Source: Oscillospiraceae bacterium (GTDB lineage Bacteria > Bacillota > Clostridia > Oscillospirales > Acutalibacteraceae). Taken from it: 55,568 bases of DNA. This document shows positions 51,001 to 55,568 of the stretch, piece by piece (within the stretch, counting starts at the first letter, position 1; each line of letters starts with the position of its first letter). The stretch spans positions 1-55,568 of the forward strand of contig SVPF01000013.1 in assembly GCA_015066005.1 (NCBI GenBank), read 5' to 3'. The translations under genes were made by a program, and so were the position numbers. Under the pieces are notes generated by a model that was not told the DNA's origin, searched no databases, and saw nothing but the letters and a program-made list of their open reading frames with translations.

Positions 51001-52253
51001 GCATCATAAGCAACTGCGGTATTTTTGCAGTCGCCTGCACCGATTTTACCGTTTTTAATGTAGGCTGCGGCATCATCAGCATCGCTGAAATTATAAAGGA
51101 AGGGGGATTCGGTTTCACCGTAAGCGCAGGCCTCCTCAACTGTTTGGAAAACACCTGCCCATTGTATCCACATACAGTCTTTAGTAGTGGGTGTCGTGCC
51201 ATTGGGCGCTAAAGCGCCAAGTAAGGTATTCCAGGTGCCACCGTATTTTGCATTATTTATACTTGAGCCATCAAATACAATCAATTGCCAGTCGCCCGTT
51301 TCGGTAATATCCGAAGCAACATAGCCGCTTCCGTAAATGCTACCGCCTAAGCCGTGGTCACAGCCCGCAGCAATACCGCCAAAGTTAAGGCTTGGATTAG
51401 AAAATTTAACCTTCATAGCGATTACAGGGTATTTTGCAACTGTAGCTTCCTTGTTACCGCCTGTGGGAATTCTGAAACGGTTAGCGTTTGTACCTGTTGA
51501 GGTTATTTTAGCTGCACCTTCGGTTGCGTCGTAAGCAATGGTTGTGCCGGCATCGTTGACAAGTCTGCCATCAGCCATAAGCTTTTCGGCATCGGTCTTA
51601 TCGCTAAAATCATAGAAAAAGGGTGACGGTGCCATTGAGGTGTCATAAGCGTAAACCTCATCAACAGACTTAAATACGCCTGCCCATTGTATCCAGGTAT
51701 AATCGGTATCATTCGGGACATCGGCATCAGCCATTAAGCGAACAATAATACTGTCCCATTGACCCTTGTATCCTGCTCTGTCAGAATTTGTACCGTCATA
51801 TATAATTAATTCCCAAGTACCTGTACGGTTGTAGGATGTGCAAACGTCACCGCTGGAATAAATACTTGACTGACCGCTGTTTTTGGTTCCTGGCCAAATA
51901 CCGCAGGTATTACGGTTGCGGTTGTTTGCCTTAACCTTAAATGCGATTACAGGGTAATCAGCCACGTTTGTAGTTTTGTTAGCCATACCCATTGTAAACT
52001 GACAAGCCTTATTTTTTGTAAGGTCTTTAGGTGAAACCTTAAGAGCTTGCTGTTCGGCGTCATACTCGAATTTGGTGTTACCGTTAAATTCAAGTATTCT
52101 AAGGCCAACCCATTTGTCAGTTTCGGCTTTAGTGGTAAAATTATAAAGCGCGGGGGAAGTTGTAGCAGTTTCATTTGCAAGTGCCGTGAAGGAAACTGCA
52201 CAGCAGGTAGCAACCAATGCTACCGTACACAAAATTGCCAATAATTTTTTCAT
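48093..52253 (-). CDS. giant surface protein of seven tandem beta-rich domains
   Basis: 1386 residues. Signal peptide (LLAILCTVALVATCCAVSFTALA), seven repeats of about 180 residues, a charged linker (EGNDDEAEKNDAADGKEKGK) and a C-terminal membrane span (IVIAIIVVAAVLVIAGGAVA) followed by KKKRS. Each repeat starts FxYNFT/S, contains YPVIAxKVK, a GIWPGT-like turn and GxWxLLIYDG, and ends WIQWAGVFKTxxEAYAY. The conserved Trp and Tyr suggest a carbohydrate-binding sandwich. No known family recognised. It is the second gene of the minus-strand series, just before the binding proteins. Confidence 0.85.
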   Translation of the reverse strand: MKKLLAILCTVALVATCCAVSFTALANETATTSPALYNFTTKAETDKWVGLRILEFNGNTKFEYDAEQQALKVSPKDLTKNKACQFTMGMANKTTNVADYPVIAFKVKANNRNRNTCGIWPGTKNSGQSSIYSSGDVCTSYNRTGTWELIIYDGTNSDRAGYKGQWDSIIVRLMADADVPNDTDYTWIQWAGVFKSVDEVYAYDTSMAPSPFFYDFSDKTDAEKLMADGRLVNDAGTTIAYDATEGAAKITSTGTNANRFRIPTGGNKEATVAKYPVIAMKVKFSNPSLNFGGIAAGCDHGLGGSIYGSGYVASDITETGDWQLIVFDGSSINNAKYGGTWNTLLGALAPNGTTPTTKDCMWIQWAGVFQTVEEACAYGETESPFLYNFSDADDAAAYIKNGKIGAGDCKNTAVAYDATEGAIKISPKDLTAVDAARFEIRSNNAGIEVKEYPVIAIKIKTKNTTRPFGGIWPGTYNNGSTSKYKAKDVCQTYSRTGDWELLLYDGSKTTDQYYSGQWYGMIVRLMSNNLTPTENDVCWVEWAGAFKTTAEAEQYYIKSFGLDGAETSEIGDGSGKEDPSEFFYNFSDLSETVSLIKGTGGVHLLHNGGGANTVFSYDPLKRALKVSPQDFTKGTAGRFAFEADNKTTNTADYPIYALKIKVNTANQGFAGIWAGTQNNGANRTYDGPDLLNRTTHATTGDWQLIILDNTGNKGFKGQWKSALFRLLSDAELAAKTDACWVQWAGAFKTIDDVYAYADMQKPADDGNDKPVFFYDFTNKIDTNAWLGNKIIFAEGGSNTTLSYDETEKALKLGTADTKNKKAGRVSILANGTASVKEYPVMAVMVKLNNPDRALGGLLPGTDRPDGGSKFMISNVLKTYKHNNEWQLLVFDGTKFDNKYYTGNWDGFLLRLLGENAIPTAKDYCFIKWAGAFKTAKDAYAYAGMEVPPEYVDPNPSPFFYNFTEAFNTTGWIENGDVSADGNSNTKVSYDKGEKALKVEPKNYKDKNAGVVAMYARGEAINVADYPVFAMKIKTKNVSSVLNSVWAGTNSKYPTKFRVQLPIEQYNATDEWQYMVIDATGYEAYDDAYTGTWFGLITKLMDINTVPTKDDVFYIQWAGVFATADEAYAYAGIENPKKNTSSDPDGKAPTKFFWDLTKGEVINNHVSAAGDTKFEYDFAANAMKVTVTDTNGDGAVTATPGRIVLGDKIPVNAELKATDYPFIALRVKLSKDSLTGGWAHYRTTYSIEKYLAEDIDAADCQVKLLGYNPTSEWQTIIIDCTADPTAAFFFDGNWSALKLDFISEATAQEGDTVYVKWAGAFKSEKDIEDYVKLTEGNDDEAEKNDAADGKEKGKLSGIVIAIIVVAAVLVIAGGAVAGVIIFKKKRS

Positions 52254-52274
52254 ATTCGCTCCTCCTATTTTAAT

Positions 52275-53237
52275 TTATATGTAATTTGAAATATCGTGCT
52301 TGTTTTGTCGCATAAAGGCCACAACGTCCGACATTGTGGGAAGACTTGGTTGTGCGCCCATACGCGAAACGGTAATACCTGCTGTATGGTTAGCAAACAA
52401 AAGTGCCTGTTCTACCGTGTCGCCAAGGCAAACAGCGGTACAAAAAGCGCCGACAAAGCTGTCACCCGCGGCTGTGGGGTCAACCGTTACGCCAAAATCA
52501 ACACAAGGACTTGACCAAAAGCCATCTTCATTTGCAAAAACTGCGCCCTGCTTACCCATTGTAATAAGCACGTTCTTAACACCCTTTGAAAGTAAAACCT
52601 CTGTTGCCGCCTTTGCCGAGGAAATATCCTTAACGGCAATCCCCGTCATATCCGAAGCTTCATGCTCGTTAGGGGATATATATGTGATACAATTAAGTAA
52701 TTCGTCAGGAAGGGGTGCCGACGGTGCTGAATTAAGCATTACGGGAACACCGTTTTCATAAGCAAGCTTTGCTACAGCGACATTTATTTCCATAGGAATT
52801 TCAAGCTGTAAAATAACCATATCATATTTGGAAATTATTTTACTTAAAAATTCAATCTCCTCTACCGATATATCCATATTCGCACCGGGAATTACCATGA
52901 TTCGATTAGCAGTGCCGTTTTCAGTAACCTCAAGCTGAATGTTGCCCACCGCTGTAGAGCAGGTGTCGGAAAACAACACATTGCTTGTGTCAACAAAGGA
53001 ATCCTCCAATGAGCGCAAAATTTGGCGACCAAAATCATCACGGCCCAATTTACCCACCATTGACACCTTTGCGCCAAGACGTGCTGCCTGTACGGCCTGA
53101 TTTGCGCCCTTTCCGCCCGGTGCGGTGGAAAAGTTCGTACCGAATACCGTTTCGCCGCTGTTTGGGAAGCGCTTTGCAGAACAAATCAAATCCATTACAA
53201 AGCTGCCCACAACCAATATTTTAGGAGGTTTTTTCAT
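52275..53237 (-). CDS. ribokinase-family (PfkB) sugar kinase
   Basis: 320 residues. PfkB signatures: APGGKGANQAVQAARLGAKV near the N-terminus and VTVDPTAAGDSFVGAF with the catalytic Asp and anion hole (AAGD, as in ribokinases). SMVGKLGRDDFG and SAPSAPLPDELL are also typical. It likely phosphorylates ribose or a related released sugar. First gene of the minus-strand series, behind the promoter at 53271. Confidence 0.88.
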   Translation of the reverse strand: MKKPPKILVVGSFVMDLICSAKRFPNSGETVFGTNFSTAPGGKGANQAVQAARLGAKVSMVGKLGRDDFGRQILRSLEDSFVDTSNVLFSDTCSTAVGNIQLEVTENGTANRIMVIPGANMDISVEEIEFLSKIISKYDMVILQLEIPMEINVAVAKLAYENGVPVMLNSAPSAPLPDELLNCITYISPNEHEASDMTGIAVKDISSAKAATEVLLSKGVKNVLITMGKQGAVFANEDGFWSSPCVDFGVTVDPTAAGDSFVGAFCTAVCLGDTVEQALLFANHTAGITVSRMGAQPSLPTMSDVVAFMRQNKHDISNYI

Positions 53238-53270
53238 TTTAAAGCCACTCCTCTCATTCTATTTTATTCA

Positions 53271-53299
53271 AATATACCATATTTTTTTAAATTTGTCTC
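53271..53299 (-). promoter_or_regulatory. probable promoter of the 25-kb minus-strand series
   Basis: On the minus strand GAGACA (53294-53299), 17 nt, TATATT (53271-53276), followed by GAGGAG before the ribokinase ATG. The weak -35 suggests activation, perhaps by the divergently encoded AraC protein. Confidence 0.6.
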
Positions 53300-53365
53300 G
53301 CCATTATGCAACTATTGATGGACATTTTTTGTTTTTTATGTTATACTGCGTTTGAGGTGATTATT

Positions 53366-54274
53366 TTGACAATTCAAGAAATCCGACAATACCAGAATAA
53401 TTTTGAGGTGTGGCATTCGGCATATAAAAATATGACCTTTTTGGCACACCAGCATACCGAGGTAGAGCTTATAAGAGTGCGGTCCGGCACCTCTAATATT
53501 ACTGTGAACAATCAGGAATTTTCGCTAAATGAAGGTGACCTTCTCTTGTGTCAAAGCGGAAGCATTCATTTCAGTGATTCGCTTGGGGCAAAAAACGTTT
53601 TAGAATTTATGCTTTTTAACCCTGCCCTAGTTCAAAGCCGCGCGGCGCCATTACAGCTTACAACACAGCATTATACCGCCGAAAAGCTTGCGAAATGCGG
53701 TATGTTATATGCCACCGAAAAGCTTTTTTCGGAAATTTCACTTGAGCTTAACCAAAAGGATTCCTTTTATGAAAAGGTAGTGCAAAACACACTTAAAACC
53801 TATTTATATAAACTTCAGCGCCATTTTCCCGTCGCTTTATCAGATGCAGTTCTTTCGGTTAAAAATTCTCCCTTTATTTCTGAAGCCTTAAGCTATATGG
53901 AAGCACACCTTTCAGAAGAGCTTACACTTGAAGAGGTGTCGGCAAGCGTCAATATTGAATCGGGTTATTTTTCCCGCGTATTTAAAAAATACGTCGGTTT
54001 AAATTTTGTAAAATACCGCAATTTGCTGCGTATTGACACCGCGATAAAAATGCTTCAGGAAACCGATAAATCCATAAGCGACATCGCATTTGACTGTGGC
54101 TTTCAAAATATTCGCACATTTAATAGAGTGTTTGCTCAATACACCCAAAGAAGCCCGATGGAATTTCGTAACGACCCCGAGCTTATTTGCCCGGTTAATC
54201 TTCACCCACACAAAAAAAGCTCGGTTTCGATTGAGGTTGTCGGCGATTCACCTGTTGTAAAGCTTGATAATTAA
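53366..54274 (+). CDS. AraC-family transcriptional regulator
   Basis: 302 residues from the TTG at 53366, which has GAGGTGA 5 nt before it; longer starts add a hydrophobic leader without a ribosome-binding site. Cupin-like sensing domain at about 20-100 (HQHTEVELIRVRSGTSNITV, then NEGDLLLCQSGSIHF). Double helix-turn-helix at about 180-275 (LTLEEVSASVNIESGYFSRV and KSISDIAFDCGFQNIRTFNR, ending TQRSPMEFRND). Divergent from the ribokinase-led series, so the best candidate for its activator. Confidence 0.85.
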   Translation: MTIQEIRQYQNNFEVWHSAYKNMTFLAHQHTEVELIRVRSGTSNITVNNQEFSLNEGDLLLCQSGSIHFSDSLGAKNVLEFMLFNPALVQSRAAPLQLTTQHYTAEKLAKCGMLYATEKLFSEISLELNQKDSFYEKVVQNTLKTYLYKLQRHFPVALSDAVLSVKNSPFISEALSYMEAHLSEELTLEEVSASVNIESGYFSRVFKKYVGLNFVKYRNLLRIDTAIKMLQETDKSISDIAFDCGFQNIRTFNRVFAQYTQRSPMEFRNDPELICPVNLHPHKKSSVSIEVVGDSPVVKLDN

Positions 54275-54280
54275 GCATAA

Positions 54281-54307
54281 AAGCCAAGACAAAAAATGTC
54301 TTGGCTT
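54281..54307. terminator. bidirectional terminator
   Basis: AAGCCAAGACA-AAAAA-TGTCTTGGCTT, an 11-bp stem, with a T run on the plus side and T-rich sequence on the minus side; serves the convergent AraC and HAD genes. Confidence 0.85.
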
Positions 54308-54348
54308 GATTTTTTAAAAGGCCATTAAAAATTTTCACACACTTAAAA

Positions 54349-55155
54349 TTACCAGTTTAATTTGCCCAGGTTTATTTTAGTGTCATTCACAATATCGCCA
54401 ACGCCGTTTAAAATATACTTTGGGCGGTAGGGATAAAGGTCAATATCCTGAATGGCGGTAACGCCGGAAAGCACCAAAACGGTATCAACGTTAGATTCAA
54501 TACCCGCAATAATATCGGTATCCATTCTATCACCGACAAAGGCGATGTCCTGACTGTGACAGTCAAGCTTTTTAAGACCGTGGCGAAGCATTAGTGGGTT
54601 TGGCTTACCAACAAAATAAGCCTTTTTGCCTGTCGCAATTTCAATTGGGGAAATAAGCGAACCTGTTGCAGGCATAATGCCCTTTTCGGTAGGGCCGGTA
54701 ATGTCGGGGTTGGTCCCGATAAGCTTTGCGCCCTTAAGCACCAAATTTACAGCCTTTTCAATTTTTTCAAAGCTGTAGGTGCGGGTTTCACCCACAATAA
54801 CATAGTCGGGGTTAACATCATTCATATAAATACCTTTATCATATAAAGCCTTTGTTAAAGCGGCTTCACCTATAACATAAGCGGTGGCATCAGGCTTTTG
54901 ACCTGCCAAAAACGCTGCCGTTGCCATAGCGCTGGTGTAAAAATGGTCAGCCGAAACCGAAAGTCCCATTCTTTCCAATTTCATACTAAGCTCGTGTGGT
55001 GTTCTTTCGGGACTGTTGGTTAAAAAAACAAACTTTTTATTGTTTGCCTGAAGCCAGTTTATAAATTCAGGTACACCGTCTAAAATACGGTTACCGTGGT
55101 AGATAACGCCGTCCATATCACAAATAAAACCAATTTTATTTCTAATTGCTTCCAT
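54349..55155 (-). CDS. HAD-IIA family sugar phosphatase (NagD-like)
   Basis: 268 residues behind AAAAGGAG. HAD motifs: FICDMDGVIYHG (I), FVFLTNSPERTPHEL (II), FVGKPNPLML (III Lys) and IAFVGDRMDTDI (IV), with the IIA-type cap between motifs II and III. NagD-like enzymes dephosphorylate small phosphorylated metabolites. It forms its own unit and could remove stalled sugar phosphates from the neighbouring pathway, or be unrelated housekeeping. Confidence 0.88.
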   Translation of the reverse strand: MEAIRNKIGFICDMDGVIYHGNRILDGVPEFINWLQANNKKFVFLTNSPERTPHELSMKLERMGLSVSADHFYTSAMATAAFLAGQKPDATAYVIGEAALTKALYDKGIYMNDVNPDYVIVGETRTYSFEKIEKAVNLVLKGAKLIGTNPDITGPTEKGIMPATGSLISPIEIATGKKAYFVGKPNPLMLRHGLKKLDCHSQDIAFVGDRMDTDIIAGIESNVDTVLVLSGVTAIQDIDLYPYRPKYILNGVGDIVNDTKINLGKLNW

Positions 55156-55232
55156 AATTTTTCTCCTTTTAATAATTATTAAATCACAATATTTTTTAAT
55201 AGCAATATAAAAAAGTTATTTTAATTTTACCT

Positions 55233-55388
55233 TTAAATCGGTTGCGCCTGATTCGCAGTCATAATATAATTTGCCATTATAATGGCGGTTATGGCCATTA
55301 ATGCTTTATCAATTAAGTATAAAATTACAATAATTCCAAAAACTAAGAATATGCCTATAATATCCTCCTTAATAACCCTTACGCTCAT
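55233..55388 (-). CDS. possible 51-residue hydrophobic peptide
   Basis: A frame with one strong membrane segment (DIIGIFLVFGIIVILYLIDK) and a well-placed AAGGAGG. The only upstream ATG (55388) is part of a TATAAT box, so that start would not be transcribed; a non-standard ATA/ATT start or no translation at all are alternatives. Coding status is doubtful. Confidence 0.25.
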   Translation of the reverse strand: MSVRVIKEDIIGIFLVFGIIVILYLIDKALMAITAIIMANYIMTANQAQPI

Positions 55389-55460
55389 TATAACACACAT
55401 TTTTTAAAAAATCTATAACATATGCAAATTGGGGTTTATCGAGCTAACGCCCAAAAGAAA

Positions 55461-55561
55461 AAAGAATAAAGAAAAAATAATAAATAATAAAAAATGTGTG
55501 CCTACGGCACAATATATAAATCCGTCGGCAAAGCCGACACCGATTTTATTCTTTATTCTTT
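55461..55561. repeat. hairpin-bearing inverted repeat
   Basis: Outer arms AAAGAATAAAG (55461-55471) and CTTTATTCTTT (55551-55561). Inside are GTGCC-TAC-GGCAC (about 55498) and GTCGGC-AAA-GCCGAC (55524-55538), the same miniature-hairpin style as the arrays after tRNA-Gln. Confidence 0.6.
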
Positions 55562-55568
55562 CTTATTT

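Noticed and set aside
48365-51727. Many overlapping ORFs on both strands within the seven-repeat gene
   Set aside because: They recur with the period of the protein repeats, which shows they are shadows of one gene.
55156-55232. Gene between the HAD phosphatase and the window end
   Set aside because: AT-rich sequence without start signals; only the doubtful 51-codon hydrophobic frame and a palindrome are seen further right.

Overview
The window looks like a low-GC Gram-positive anaerobe of the class Clostridia (probably an uncultured gut Oscillospirales/Ruminococcaceae-type genome). The evidence is strong GGAGG ribosome-binding sites, TTGACA/TATAAT promoters, a serine recombinase of the clostridial integrative-element kind, ATPase-less sugar ABC importers of Firmicutes type, and the DUF5696/YIP1 gene pair. 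It falls into two unlike halves.

Left half (1 to about 19,000): accessory, apparently part of an integrative mobile element whose left end is outside the window. It starts with the 3' end of an amidase-domain gene (perhaps the toxin tip of an Rhs protein) and a small membrane protein. Next come an N-terminally truncated Rhs gene with a variable tip and a zinc-ribbon membrane protein, and a second, broken copy of the same Rhs core. Four GGGGAC palindromic elements and four near-identical terminator modules punctuate this cargo. After a BtrH-like protein come an XRE/ImmA regulatory pair, a Com-like zinc protein, an HTH repressor, a phage-type lysis cassette (XhlA-like, holin, amidase), a DUF1906 protein, a BIG2-lipase with a small membrane partner, and a phosphoesterase/AspT-type transporter pair. 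Four promoters here share one exact layout: TGACA-N5-TGTCA, 11 nt, then a -10 box. They would co-regulate the BtrH-like gene, the lysis cassette, the DUF1906/lipase operon and the phosphoesterase operon. A structured RNA behind a LexA-like site, a repeat-rich candidate oriT, a ribbon-helix-helix protein, a ParB-like protein and a large serine recombinase form the right-hand maintenance module.

Junction (19,000 to 21,660): a HigB/HigA-ImmA toxin-antitoxin operon with a palindromic operator, tRNA-Ala(GGC) on the minus strand, a truncated tRNA, tRNA-Gln(CTG) on the plus strand, and two arrays of tiny hairpins, each attached to an intrinsic terminator.

Right half (21,670 to 55,568): a large carbohydrate-utilisation locus. 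A plus-strand operon (two sugar-isomerase-fold/Gfo-Idh-MocA pairs around a glutaminase-A-like protein) diverges from an AraC regulator. It converges on a roughly 25-kb minus-strand gene series running from a ribokinase at 53,237 down to a GDSL esterase at 28,441. That series encodes a seven-repeat surface protein, two solute-binding proteins, four permeases, a DUF5696 protein, an NHL-YIP1 membrane protein, two BNR-type proteins, an aldolase, a YhcH-like protein, another isomerase-fold protein, a GH43-like enzyme and an AraC regulator. A third AraC gene and a HAD phosphatase close the window. The likely flow is surface capture, import energised by an ATPase encoded elsewhere, then deacylation and glycosidic or oxidoreductive cleavage, aldol cleavage and phosphorylation. 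The actual glycan cannot be told from sequence alone.
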